From the NCBI GenBank assembly GCA_017443235.1, contig JAFSOV010000010.1:31174-95173 (forward strand): DNA of 64,000 bases. The letters are read 5' to 3'. The DNA is from Alphaproteobacteria bacterium (lineage in GTDB: Bacteria > Pseudomonadota > Alphaproteobacteria > Rs-D84). Each line of letters begins with the position of its first letter. The stretch's first letter is position 1. Below the pieces are notes generated by a model. It did no database searches and had not been told where the DNA came from. It worked only from the letters and a program-made list of their open reading frames with translations. A program made the position numbers and the translations under genes. Positions 7,301 through 16,900 of this stretch are shown here, in pieces.

Positions 7301-10196
7301 TCACTGCCACGAAACCGGTTGTTTCGGCAACCTTGCGTACGGTATGAACTTCTTTTGCGTCTTTCAATATGCACCCCAATTCGTCATCCCATTTCATTCC
7401 TTTGGAATTTGGATATTGTTGCAAGAAACGTCTTTGAAAATCATCGCATTTTTGTTTGTCGGCCAACGCGCAACTTTTTCCACTAAATGTGCCGCCTTCA
7501 TTTAGACACCACAGGTTTTGATATCCCCCAGTTGATTTTTTATTCCATCGCGCATCCAACTTTTTGAACAAGAAATCGATGGGTTTACTATCATATGTGC
7601 ATGTAAGCAAGTCGCCAGACCTACTATCTAACGGATATTGTTTGTTGCAACTGAGCATCGCGCCACCCATGCCCGCTGCGGCATGTTCGCCTCCGCCACT
7701 GTACGCTTGCGCAGCTTGTTGACATTTGCTAATTTTCTCTTGAATCTCGTTATATTCGCTACGTGAAACATTGTAATACATTGTGTTGTCAACAAACGCC
7801 GCGCCGCAAGAAAATTCATGAACAGGTAAACGCAAATCAGTGAATAGGTATTTCATTATGGCTTTATATACATCAGAATTAGCGCTGATTTGTAATTCTT
7901 TATCATAGAAATAAAGTGGGTCCATATTACCAATGGTGCGCACATCATCTTTAGTGATGCTTTTGTTAACAAAGGCTATTGGGCCACTGGTTGCTACTGG
8001 GTGTTCATTTATGGTGCATTCTGTACTTTTTGATATAACTCGCGAGCCGAGATAAGTATTATTTGTGTTTATTTTGGCACCGCCACCCTGGAAGAAACTT
8101 CTGTTAACAGCGACTGATATTTCGTTACATTGCTCTTCTGTTGCGTCTTTACATGCGCCTGTTCTTGCTTTTAGTCCCCATATTGAACACAGGGCATCGT
8201 AAAATCCGCCATTTCCATTGCTTAATGATTTGAATTTAAATTCATAATATTTTTCTTTTGATCCGGTGCTGACACACTGGCGAAAATTATCGCCGTCGGG
8301 TTGGTTCCTGTGTGATTTGTCATCGCATTCAATTTTGTCATTATATTTTTCCAACGCCCATTCTTTCATAAGACCATTGGCCTCAATCGGCGTCACATTG
8401 CGATTGTTAAAGATTGTCACCCATTCACACTTCTTGGCATTTAGAATTTCGTTTGGCACCTGGCGTGTATCGCCACAGTTATAATATTTATATGTTTTTT
8501 GTGGCTCTGCGGGTGGGGTGACTGTACCGTTTGGGACGGTGCCTTCGCCGGTTTTAACGCACCCGCCATTGGCGTCTTTTTTATAACCTTTTTCTTCGTC
8601 ACACACACATTTTCCTTGGTTGTCTTTATACCCACGGTCTGTGTCACATACGCATACGCCACCTTTGGCGATTGCTGCGCGCCCATTCCGTGTTTCACAC
8701 ACGCGTGCACTGCAACCACAGGTCCCGTTTTTGCGTTTGAATACCACACCGTCCAGAACCAATGCGGATGTGCACCTGTCTCCGACACGTGTTTCGCCCG
8801 CCACGATGCCAAACCCGGCGGTATGTTTTTTTCCAACCGCACAGATTGCCGGGTCATCTTGGTTAGGTGTCTCTTCTGGTGTTTCTTCCGGGGTTTCTTC
8901 TGAAACCACCACATTTTCTTCTGGGTTTTCAATAATCGGTGCAACTTCGACCGGTTTTTCGGTGCATATGCCATCTTTCTCAATCGGTTTTTCATCTGGG
9001 CACGGACATGCAAATGTTATTGAATCAAATACACCGCCCTTTTTGGCACAATCGGTGCATTGTTTTAATTTTTCCTGTTGTTCCAACAAGTCTGGAAATT
9101 CTGTCGCTGGCACAACATCTGTATCGTTTTCGATTCGTGAAATTTGGCCGACACGGGCAATATAGTCATTAAACAGTTCTTGGCAATTTTGTGGTGCGGC
9201 AATAATATCAGTTATGGTTTGTTGGTGTTCGTCCAATTGGGCGTTATATGCCTGAACCGCCGCCGCATTTTCAGCAATGGTTGTTTCTAAATCTGTTTCA
9301 ATTGTTTGTGTTTCTTGGGTTAATGTTGCGACCTGGGCGTCGTATTCCTGATTGATTTGTTCACTTTGTTCTTTTGGGGCGTCTTTATTTAATTCATAGT
9401 TTCCAATAATCCCACCAATAACACCGGCACCCAATGCGGCGGCACCAATTTTTAGTTTTTGTGCGGATTTTTCTTGTTCGGCGGCAATCTGTGCGGCATC
9501 ATCACCGTCTGGGGCCAATATTCCACGTGCCAAAGATGCGTACACCCCGGTCGTTATGCCGGTCGCCGCATTTTGATAAAGTCCCGATTGTGCTTTATCT
9601 GTGACAGGTTCTGATTCAATCCCCGCAGCCAACCCCAATGCGTCCTTGGTCTTTTTTAAATTTTCGGCCAAAGATTTATATTCGTTATAGTATTCAATCA
9701 GTTCATTTCCACCCGGCAAAGCGACATCATTTGGACCGTAATCCACAATTTGCCCATCACCATATTCGCATTTGAATGTGGCCAGGTATGCACGCATATC
9801 ACGTAATGCGTCGGCATCCGCCCGGGTTTCGGCCAAACCCGCGGCGGCCGTCATTGCGCCGATTCCCGTCGTCGCCGTTGTTGTCGCGCCCAATATACGA
9901 TTTTCTATACGATTCTCGTTTTCGCGCATAGCGTTCGCATTTTCGGTCAACGCATCAACGCGTTTTGATTCTATGTTGGAAATTTCGTTGCGTTTATCTT
10001 GTAATTGTTGATACAGTTCTGCAATTTTTGGATTTGTTTTATCTGTAATTTGAATCTGGGCCAAATCAACCGATTGCCCCAAAGGTATATACCCAAAAAT
10101 CACAGAAATCAAACCGCATACCAAGCCCCAGAGTAAACAAGATTTACCTTCTTTCGATTCCCCGTGCAGTGTAAAACATATCCTTCCCTTGCTCAT
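4356..10196 (-). CDS. Giant membrane-anchored multidomain surface protein (1946 aa)
   Basis: No family recognised for the whole. From the N-terminus: a hydrophobic segment at about 20-40 (LLWGLVCGLISVIFGY), a coiled coil (about 45-95), glycine/alanine-rich hydrophobic segments near 95 and 255, a second coiled coil (about 280-340), a cysteine-rich EGF-like region (about 370-545, with CVCDTDRGYKDNQGKCVC), a Glu/Pro/Thr linker (EETPEETPEETP), a cysteine-containing globular region to about 900, two hydrophobic stretches near 960 and 1120, a charged coiled coil (about 1175-1290), and several unfamiliar C-terminal domains. The layout resembles a polymorphic-toxin or adhesin architecture, but no toxin motif is certain. 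Start at 10196 is preferred over the in-frame ATG at 10217 because GAGGA lies just before it. It follows the secreted kinase-like gene after 73 bases containing its own promoter. Confidence 0.75.
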   Translation of the reverse strand: MSKGRICFTLHGESKEGKSCLLWGLVCGLISVIFGYIPLGQSVDLAQIQITDKTNPKIAELYQQLQDKRNEISNIESKRVDALTENANAMRENENRIENRILGATTTATTGIGAMTAAAGLAETRADADALRDMRAYLATFKCEYGDGQIVDYGPNDVALPGGNELIEYYNEYKSLAENLKKTKDALGLAAGIESEPVTDKAQSGLYQNAATGITTGVYASLARGILAPDGDDAAQIAAEQEKSAQKLKIGAAALGAGVIGGIIGNYELNKDAPKEQSEQINQEYDAQVATLTQETQTIETDLETTIAENAAAVQAYNAQLDEHQQTITDIIAAPQNCQELFNDYIARVGQISRIENDTDVVPATEFPDLLEQQEKLKQCTDCAKKGGVFDSITFACPCPDEKPIEKDGICTEKPVEVAPIIENPEENVVVSEETPEETPEETPNQDDPAICAVGKKHTAGFGIVAGETRVGDRCTSALVLDGVVFKRKNGTCGCSARVCETRNGRAAIAKGGVCVCDTDRGYKDNQGKCVCDEEKGYKKDANGGCVKTGEGTVPNGTVTPPAEPQKTYKYYNCGDTRQVPNEILNAKKCEWVTIFNNRNVTPIEANGLMKEWALEKYNDKIECDDKSHRNQPDGDNFRQCVSTGSKEKYYEFKFKSLSNGNGGFYDALCSIWGLKARTGACKDATEEQCNEISVAVNRSFFQGGGAKINTNNTYLGSRVISKSTECTINEHPVATSGPIAFVNKSITKDDVRTIGNMDPLYFYDKELQISANSDVYKAIMKYLFTDLRLPVHEFSCGAAFVDNTMYYNVSRSEYNEIQEKISKCQQAAQAYSGGGEHAAAGMGGAMLSCNKQYPLDSRSGDLLTCTYDSKPIDFLFKKLDARWNKKSTGGYQNLWCLNEGGTFSGKSCALADKQKCDDFQRRFLQQYPNSKGMKWDDELGCILKDAKEVHTVRKVAETTGFVAVTLVTAVAGGPIVWGLSAVEATALVTEAVTEDALNDWSTKFITAAARCPDNDAACANRVLKEHIARIIKGSKHFTETQGRAIARQTERLMGMLPVETLNGIDDKGHIDLQNGKDRDTVLENSILNYYGTKLTSDEKALLAAKTVSTVLTFATLAGAGVMAGLRQAVKRNWIKLSPERQLRWVEKWKILRPDDVAALAPRATDDAGSVARAMTRAEGKRAQEIEARIAELESKTNRTAAEAAELKQLHAERSRLINQVGAKDADELATLSRAAYKPEIEAAQTEYQKLLKEREALANRIGTDRAPGKVELQDIDRRIAAQEQRLKELGVEVEPVEPLWKAGASGVDDAARGVVNASDAAKQSLVQMGFKEYKDGVYLRSYTPGELIGQKPAGVREIRVNIDGTTNGREMLAAITDEDAARMGLKWSDSANDFVRSFNSQSSYNISKLNGFIASKKPITTINGVPVRITDFGARSGRPIVMVEINGRKLPFYISTGTAGKMKVPTGKWEFFAGIDNSGWFRKGSIEDIVNHYNSPELRQIANALDSSIGDVRNTEYVLHNYVRTYQNGQGTVAAIDNIPSITDNVVNGGLKHDNFFENTYEVKEWLSQQRAVTPTATPTPAPAGRGVTNTATNTSTGNIAALRQQASKNFDTYLAEARNSSNGKSVHMIPKSRLNDASWNLVNESLARENVQLVDVVQDGEHYMQFRRADAIDDVADFGRKTTNSADDIVELVPDIFDAHNLRVSDGSGRLYVRNSAKEMLGRQVSSSDAASEVADLYNTIRRGIPYQVNDAKVSSAIRAMENPVNPAISYKAPTSGYPWHVHKYGRSGNTHASYHVSLNVQVDGDVIRKLDDLIAKDQGRHIIDFKIPPVGDNRWKYMADPISIYMHSTSPEIERAIAEIARPYVRTSSDIGLLGRKIDNGVAIAYETSDLRTDIVQNIINQIARKDAGVAASLNRRYSVGQTEALRVWASDFLGYEIKPVIP

Positions 10197-10212
10197 GCTT
10201 TCCTCAACACAA

Positions 10213-10242
10213 ATCATAGAAAAATATGATATTATGTGTCAA
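10213..10242 (-). promoter_or_regulatory. Promoter of the 1946-aa protein, 18-base spacer type
   Basis: TTGACA (10237-10242, read on the minus strand) and TATGAT (10213-10218) are 18 bases apart, with CATATTTTTC directly before the -10. The same arrangement precedes the giant gene at 19737, the surface gene at 38482 and the giant gene at 51726. Confidence 0.7.
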
Positions 10243-10269
10243 ACAAATATTTATAAAAATATGCAGATT

Positions 10270-10923
10270 TTACATGCGATTTTTTAATTCGTTTAATTCA
10301 GATTCTATATAATCTGTGTCTTGGGTGCCGGCACCTTCAAAATCTAAAATATATGCCTGTAATGCCCCGTCTGATTCACGATGCAAAACGATATTGCGGT
10401 CCAAATCGGTATGATTAATCCCCGTGTTTCGCATGATTTTAAGTTCGTGAATAATTTGGTCTATTTCTTCATGCGTTAGACGGGTGCCGTCCCCTAAATA
10501 TCCATTATGCATCACCACAGATAACAAGGTTTCGCCATCGGGAATTTTTTTTGTCACCAACCAAGAATCCGCTTTGACATATTTTGGAACAATCAATCCC
10601 AATGATTTTGTGATGTCTTCGATTGTTTGATTGTCAAAATTCGCAATTTGAACAATGTGAATAATTGGGGCGGGACCAAAATCAATTTGCCCGGCACGCC
10701 GGGTAGCTTTGATTTCAGATTGGTTTGTGCGTTTAAAATATAAAATGTTGTTTGTATCTGTATCAATTATTTTAAACACACCATTGGCCTGTTTGTTTCC
10801 ATTGGTATAATTGGAAAACGGTTTTATTGTTTCTTGCAACCTGTAGCGTTGGGCATATGTTGCATCCAATGGCATAAATATAAATGACACGATACCGATA
10901 AAAATTAGAAATAATTTTTTCAT
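10270..10923 (-). CDS. Secreted protein-kinase-like protein
   Basis: A 217-residue protein with a signal peptide (MKKLFLIFIGIVSFIFMPLDATYA). The C-terminal half carries a kinase-like catalytic loop, HTDLDRNIVL (H-x-D-L-x3-N, about residue 172), and a metal-binding DFE in ILDFEGAG (about 193), the pattern of aminoglycoside-phosphotransferase and small-molecule kinase folds. The N-lobe is short: a YFKRT lysine could be the ATP lysine, and no clear glycine loop is visible. A kinase fold with an export signal is odd because the periplasm lacks ATP; it may be a pseudokinase or may act outside the cell. Only 4 bases separate it from the lipoprotein upstream, so it is probably the last gene of the mla operon. 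Confidence 0.6.
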   Translation of the reverse strand: MKKLFLIFIGIVSFIFMPLDATYAQRYRLQETIKPFSNYTNGNKQANGVFKIIDTDTNNILYFKRTNQSEIKATRRAGQIDFGPAPIIHIVQIANFDNQTIEDITKSLGLIVPKYVKADSWLVTKKIPDGETLLSVVMHNGYLGDGTRLTHEEIDQIIHELKIMRNTGINHTDLDRNIVLHRESDGALQAYILDFEGAGTQDTDYIESELNELKNRM

Positions 10924-10927
10924 GATG

Positions 10928-11536
10928 TCATTTCAAATCACTGATTAAATCTGCGATTTTATAGGACAGGCGCGCAACCAATTTACTCTGTTCCGCAACG
11001 ATTGTATCATAATTGGGTTCGCCATATTCTGTATCCGGGGTTGGTGCCGTTAAAGTCGTCTTTTTCTGGGCCAATATTTCGCCGTGATTGTTCGCAACCG
11101 TCCACCATGCGGAAATTGTTATTTGGCCATCCATTTCTGTTTCAAAACGCACAAAATCAACGGAAACAATATATTTTGTGGTTGTGTCATTTGCGGCAAA
11201 TCGTTTCGGTCTTGCGTTGATATTGCGCGCATACAGGTTCATATTTTCAGATATCGCAACGGGCAGGGCACTGTTTAATCCTTCGACCCATCTGTCAAAT
11301 TCCGACACGGTCACCATATTTGAATCCGCATGTTTTACAACGATTTGCGGACGGTCAACCGATTGTGGCACAGACACATTTTCAATCGATACATTTGTCG
11401 ATTTTGCCGGGCCACGCACTTGGTCTGTGGTCGGTATGGTTATGGCGTAAAACCGTGCGGGCGCACTTTTATTGTTAAAACTGCACGCCGTCAAAAGTGG
11501 AATCAAAACCACCAACAATAAATTTTTAATTTTCAT
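10928..11536 (-). CDS. ABC-transport auxiliary lipoprotein (PqiC-like)
   Basis: A 202-residue lipoprotein with lipobox LTAC (Cys18). The mature part follows the ABC_trans_aux (PqiC/DUF330) pattern: RFYAITIP near the start, a central QIVVKHADSNMVTVSEFDRWVE-type segment, and a C-terminal amphipathic helix region. Such proteins sit in the outer membrane and partner MCE proteins in lipid transport. It starts one base after the mlaD stop and is followed 4 bases later by the kinase-like gene, so it is part of the same operon. Its presence, rather than a MlaC chaperone gene, makes the system intermediate between Mla and Pqi types. Confidence 0.82.
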   Translation of the reverse strand: MKIKNLLLVVLIPLLTACSFNNKSAPARFYAITIPTTDQVRGPAKSTNVSIENVSVPQSVDRPQIVVKHADSNMVTVSEFDRWVEGLNSALPVAISENMNLYARNINARPKRFAANDTTTKYIVSVDFVRFETEMDGQITISAWWTVANNHGEILAQKKTTLTAPTPDTEYGEPNYDTIVAEQSKLVARLSYKIADLISDLK

Positions 11537-11537
11537 T

Positions 11538-12314
11538 TTAGTATCCTCCTTTACCTTTTAATAACGCCTCGGGGTGACGTTCCAGATAATCGCTCAGTTG
11601 TGACACGGCACGTGCCGCATTGCTAACATCGCGTATCATTTTATTAAAGTCCGCAATCGTGTTTGAACCCGGTCCAGACAACGAATTTGCCAAACGATTT
11701 ATGCTTGCAACTGCCGCGGTCGATTGCCGCAACAGTTCCGGAATATCGTTGTTAAGATTTTGCAATAACCCATTCATATTTGCAGAAATATCTGAAAGTG
11801 GTATTTTTTCCAGGTTATGCGAAATCTCGTCAAACATGGACGGCACAGTTGGAATTTCTATTTCGTTTATGTCATATTTTTCCGCCAAATGCCGGTGCGG
11901 ATAATTTGGATAGAAATCCAATTCAACGGTCATTTGACCGGTCAAAACACTTTGGGTTTGCAACTTGCCCCTTAATCCGTGGCCAATCATATCCGCTATC
12001 CATTTTTCCATTTGGGACTTTGACATTTTTCCGTTTGCCGTCATACGCGGATCGATGCGAACATATACCGGAATAACAATTTTATCTTCGTTGGTTGGAA
12101 CCATTTGAATCTTTTCAACGCGTCCAACCGGCACACCGCGAAAATATACATTTGACCCCACGGCCAAACCTTTGACCGAACCTTCAAAGAATAATACCGG
12201 TGTCACATAATTGCGTTCCAATCGTCCGCCGAAAAAGAACAGCACCGCCCCCAAGACCAATAAAAAACCGAATACTAAAAAACCGCCGATTGCCCGTTTA
12301 TTTGGTTGTTTCAT
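11538..12314 (-). CDS. mlaD: MCE-family lipid transporter substrate-binding protein MlaD
   Basis: A 258-residue protein with one N-terminal membrane helix (about 10-29, FLVFGFLLVLGAVLFFFGG) and one MCE domain (about 38-115) with VKGLAVGSNVYFRGVPVGRV, the family hallmark. A helical C-terminal tail follows (about 170-250), as in MlaD/PqiB proteins that form hexameric rings across the periplasm. It moves phospholipids between inner and outer membranes together with the permease and ATPase encoded upstream. The gene overlaps mlaF by 17 bases, indicating translational coupling. Confidence 0.9.
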   Translation of the reverse strand: MKQPNKRAIGGFLVFGFLLVLGAVLFFFGGRLERNYVTPVLFFEGSVKGLAVGSNVYFRGVPVGRVEKIQMVPTNEDKIVIPVYVRIDPRMTANGKMSKSQMEKWIADMIGHGLRGKLQTQSVLTGQMTVELDFYPNYPHRHLAEKYDINEIEIPTVPSMFDEISHNLEKIPLSDISANMNGLLQNLNNDIPELLRQSTAAVASINRLANSLSGPGSNTIADFNKMIRDVSNAARAVSQLSDYLERHPEALLKGKGGY

Positions 12315-13080
12315 TTTTATTCCCCCTTTGTCCGCGCGTTAAAAATTCCAGAATCTGTGGATTTTTTGTTGTTTTAAGTATTTTATCTGGGGCGCCCGCC
12401 GCGGTAATTGTTCGGGTTGACGCATCCAAATATATCCCGTTTGTTGCGATTGTCATAATGGTCGGTAATTCGTGTGTGACCATAACAATCGTGGTCCCAA
12501 GCCGATTGTTTATATTCAAAATCAATTTATCCAGTTCCGCACTGCGAACCGGGTCCAAACCCGCCGATGGTTCATCAAAGAACAAAATACTTGGTTCGTT
12601 TATCAATGCCCGTGCCAACGCCGCACGTTTAATCATACCACCGCTTATCTGTGACGGATACAGGTTTTCACACCCATCCAGCCCGACAATCTTCAATTTT
12701 TCGCGCACGCGCGCCGATATTTCTTGGGGTGACAATTCGGTTTTTAATTCCATGGGCAACGCAACATTTTCCCCAACGGTCATAGAAGAAAACAATGCGC
12801 CTGATTGAAAAGTTATCCCAAAACGTCCAACAATTTCTGTGCGCGTGTCTGCGTCCATCGCCCACATATCTGTGCCGTCTATGAAAATATGACCACGCAC
12901 GGGGCGCAACAACCCAATCATAGAACGCATAATCGTACTTTTCCCCGAACCAGACATACCCATTATAACAAAAATGTCACCACGATTGATTGTAAAGTTT
13001 GCGTCACGCACTATGGGTCTGTCATCGTATGCCAATGACAAATTTTTCACAACAATAAAATCGTTAACCGTTTTCTTCAT
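12298..13080 (-). CDS. mlaF: Lipid-transport ABC ATPase MlaF
   Basis: A 260-residue ABC ATPase. Walker A is GMSGSGKST (about 41-49), the Q-loop is in FGITFQSGALF, the signature is ISGGMIKRAALARAL (about 145), Walker B is ILFFDEPSAGLDP (about 170), and the switch histidine is in MVTHELP. ISGGM with R/K in the following position is typical of the Mla/Ttg2 subgroup. It powers the MlaE permease, which is encoded directly upstream with no gap (13080/13081), and overlaps mlaD downstream. Confidence 0.93.
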   Translation of the reverse strand: MKKTVNDFIVVKNLSLAYDDRPIVRDANFTINRGDIFVIMGMSGSGKSTIMRSMIGLLRPVRGHIFIDGTDMWAMDADTRTEIVGRFGITFQSGALFSSMTVGENVALPMELKTELSPQEISARVREKLKIVGLDGCENLYPSQISGGMIKRAALARALINEPSILFFDEPSAGLDPVRSAELDKLILNINNRLGTTIVMVTHELPTIMTIATNGIYLDASTRTITAAGAPDKILKTTKNPQILEFLTRGQRGNKNETTK

Positions 13081-13911
13081 TTATATGTCCAACCAATTAA
13101 ATATTATGGTCAATATTGCCGTCACAATTATGCACCCAACAATACCACTAACCACCGCGCGCGTGGTTGCACGCCCCACGCCATCGGCGTTCTTGACCGT
13201 ATTCATTCCGCACCAACACCCCGCAATTGCGATAACCCACCCAAACAACCATCCGTGCAGCACGCCAATTGCAAAGTTGTTAAAAGACAACCAATCCATC
13301 GTTGTTCGCCAATATTCGGCCAACGATACGTTCATTACGGTAATCGCAACACACATACCCCCAAATATGGCGACAATATCTGCGATAATGGTCAGTATCG
13401 GCATAGTAATGGTCAACGCCAACACGCGCGGTAAAACCAAGAATTGAACGGGTGATACCCCCATTGTTTTCAATGCATCAATTTCTTCGTTTGCGCGCAT
13501 AGTTCCAATTTCTGCGGCATATGATGCACCGGTGCGACCCGCCATAATTATCCCGGTCATAACCGCACCCAAAATTCGTATCATAGAAATCGCAACCAAT
13601 GCGGCAACATAGATTTCTGCACCGAACATAGCCAATTGCATATGCCCAACAAACGCGATAATAAGCCCTATCATAAAACTTATCAGGCACACAATTGGTA
13701 TGGCGCGCAGGCCGGCCTTGTCAATTTCGACCCATAAATCTATGCGTCGCGTGACCCCGCGCCGACAAATCATAATTTCAATTGCGTGAAAGATTTGAAA
13801 TACAAAGCGCGTTATATCACGAACACGGCCGGCAATGGATATTGCACCGTTGCCGACACGCTCTAACAGGTCTGAACTTGGCTTGTGAAAATACGTATCC
13901 CTCCAACGCAT
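13081..13911 (-). CDS. mlaE: Lipid-transport ABC permease MlaE
   Basis: A 276-residue inner-membrane permease of the MlaE/YrbE family. Five to six hydrophobic helices are visible after an amphipathic N-terminal segment, together with the family core GRTGASYAAEIGTMRANEEIDAL (split here: GRTGASYAAEIGTM then RANEEIDAL, about residues 128-150). It forms the membrane channel part of the phospholipid transporter with MlaF and MlaD. It starts only 9 bases after the stop of the 1938-residue surface protein, which therefore probably shares its transcript. The ribosome site is weak (TAGG), suggesting coupling. Confidence 0.92.
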   Translation of the reverse strand: MRWRDTYFHKPSSDLLERVGNGAISIAGRVRDITRFVFQIFHAIEIMICRRGVTRRIDLWVEIDKAGLRAIPIVCLISFMIGLIIAFVGHMQLAMFGAEIYVAALVAISMIRILGAVMTGIIMAGRTGASYAAEIGTMRANEEIDALKTMGVSPVQFLVLPRVLALTITMPILTIIADIVAIFGGMCVAITVMNVSLAEYWRTTMDWLSFNNFAIGVLHGWLFGWVIAIAGCWCGMNTVKNADGVGRATTRAVVSGIVGCIIVTAILTIIFNWLDI

Positions 13912-13920
13912 TTTGTATGC

Positions 13921-16900
13921 CTACCACATTTTGTATCCTGGATTACATGTGCGAACACATTTTGTACCATCCCAATGTTTTGTTCCTGTCTCGTCTTCCG
14001 CATCTTCACATATCGGGCGACATTCGTTGTTTTCCAGTATATACTTTTGCCCATGATACATACATGTCGCGATTTCGCATTCGAATGCATAACTGCTGAC
14101 CGCGATTTCACCGTTCACGCGGCGATTTGCGCATTCGCTGCACGCGGTGCCCGTGTTTTCAAAACCTGGGTCGCATTGGGTAATAACACAATCACCCCAT
14201 GCGGTTCCATTCCATTCGCGTTCACCGCGTCCGTTTGGCACGGTGCACAATTCTTCATCCAACACGCATGCATTTGACGCAATATGATAGCCATTTATAC
14301 ATTCTTGAATCTGGCAAGAACCGTATGCACCCATTGCCGGGTTCCATGTTCGCGTGGCGTATGCCGCGTGTGGTGCGGCGCATTCCATGACATCATCTTG
14401 GCATTCGCCGTGTTCAATGTGTTGACCGACCGGGCATTCCGATATGAAACATTGGTCTATGCCTATGGCACCCGGGTTCGATGAATACCCTTCTGGACAT
14501 GGTTCACACGCACCGTCAATCCAATAAGTTCCGGCCAGACACGGTTCGCACGCATTGCCTGCGGCGTTCGGTTGGGTTCCCTCTGGGCACGGTTCACAGA
14601 CACCGTTCACAGAATACTGACCATCCGGACATGGTTCACATGCGTCACCCGTTGCATTTGGTTGTGTGCCATCCGGACACGGCATACATATGCCATTTAC
14701 CGAATATTGACCTTCGGGGCATGGTTCGCATGCGGTTTGTGTGGCGTTTGGTTGTGTTCCCGGCGGACACGGATTACATACGCCGCCCAATCCATATTCA
14801 CCATCCGGACATGGTTCACATGCGTCACCCGTTGCATTCGGCTGCGTCCCATCCGGACACGGCATACAGATGCCATTTACCGAATATTGACCTTCGGGAC
14901 ATGGTTCACACGCTATGCCGGCGGCATTCGGTGTCTGCCCCGATGGACATACCTGCCATTGCGCATCCAGCGTTGTGTTTCCATCAATATTATATGACGG
15001 ATACAAATTGTTCAGCAACGGGAACGGTTCAGACCATCCGGTCATTATGTGCCCCGGACGATTAAAGATTCTGTCCGCTGTGGTGAAGGATTGACCATAC
15101 GTCACACTCTGTGTCACATTCGCCTGTGCCGCCCCATCAAAGTTTGGCCGGTATGTGATAATATAATCGTTCGGGTCGTCATTCCAGTGTGCGGTAAATA
15201 CTTTACTTTCTTCGTATTGCCACGTGAATGCGGTGCCCGGTTGTTTAATATCGGCCGTATTTGACACCGCCCACCCCAGGAAAGTGTACCCCGGTTTTTC
15301 ACAGGTGTTCGCCCGCGGCGTGACACTGTCGCCATAGTGTATGCCGGTCTGGGGTGCCGGCGCGGTCCCGCCCGTTGACGTTCCACAATGATAGGTTATG
15401 GTATAGTCAATCGGTTCATCACTCCATTTGGCGGTAAATACTTTGCTTTCTTCATATTGCCACGTGAATGCGGCGCCCGGTTGTTTAATATCGGCCGTAT
15501 TTGACACCATCCACCCCAGGAAGTTATAACCCGGTTTTTCACAGGTGTTTGCCCGCGGCGTGACACTGTCGCCATAATGAATACCTGTTTGTGTTGCCGG
15601 CGTGGTTCCGCCCGTTGCGGTTCCACAGTGATAGGTTATGGTGTATTCGTTTTGTGTATAACCGCCATTTTCCAAAGTCGCATACAGATGGCGCGATGTG
15701 TTTGAATCACCCGGTTGACTGCCCAATACAGATAATGCGTTGGTCGCGTTCAACAGATAATTGTTGCCGACATACTGGGTGCCACCGGTGCGCGGATAAT
15801 AATATCCGTTAAATGTGTATCCCGGAACTTCGGCATCTGGGGCGGCATTTGTTGGATACAGTATGTGGGTATATCGATAATCCATCATAACCCCGCCGAC
15901 ATTATTATGTATGATATCGGTCTGTTGTCCGGGGCCTGCAATCTGGCTCCATGCATCACCACGGATCAAATCTATGCTGCCAGAACCGGCGCGACTGCCG
16001 AATATATATCGCGTCCCCAGGTTTTGTTCCGGTATTTTGCCGTGGAACTCGACCGGTGCAACCATCGGTTTATATGCTGCGCCCAAACCACAGGTTGTGA
16101 ATCCCCACGGGCAATTGGGAACAGCACCACCACAGGTTTGAATTCCGGCATCATAATTCCCCTTAAACTCAATCTGGGTTGTTATGCCCGATGGGAATTG
16201 TTCGACATAGCACCCCGATGGAATTCCATCCAACATAGATCCAATATTGCTTTCGCACAGAGATTCGTCTTGACATGGGCGATAACATTGGTTTTCACTC
16301 CAATTATACGGTGCGCGACTGTACGGGAATTGTGATGAACAACCGTCACAAGTTTGTGTGGTTGGGTTCCACCATGTGTTGTCTTCACATGCAACACAAA
16401 CCGATGGGTCATTCGGGTCCGGGTGGTATGGTGAAACACAATCCCACTTTGCCCAGAATGTTTTGTCGCCAAAATCGGTTGTACTAATCGTCTGGGTCAT
16501 TTCGCAATTGGTCAGTGCGGCATCCGTACACCAACCCAAGAATTCACTCAGTGGCCGTGTCGGCACCCCATTTATCGTTGCGCCAACGCCATAGGTATAT
16601 GTTGTCGGCATGCCGGTACTGGACGGGGTCGCATTTTCCATATTCATATAGTAAATATGATACGTGTTTTCGCCGCCCCATTGTGCCACAAGCGTTACTT
16701 CAGCTTCATATGGCCACTCATTGACTGTTTCATTTTCATCAAATGTTTGATTGTCATCCAAATTTTTCCAGTTTATGAATTGGTACCCGCCATCGCATCC
16801 AATCGTTGTATGGGACAAGGTTGTGTATTCCCGTTCAAATACCCCATATGGTGGTTGGTCATAGACGTCTGTCGCGTCTGCGCTGCATTTATATTTAACA

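Noticed and set aside
8441..9165. Open frames of 130-190 codons opposite or shifted within the 1946-residue gene
   Set aside because: They follow from its cysteine and proline codons read in other frames and have no start signals; the main frame has a signal segment and recognisable repeats.
14470..14960. CRISPR array suggested by regularly spaced repeats
   Set aside because: The repeats are in-frame coding modules of 30 residues without distinct spacers, and no cas gene is present in the window.
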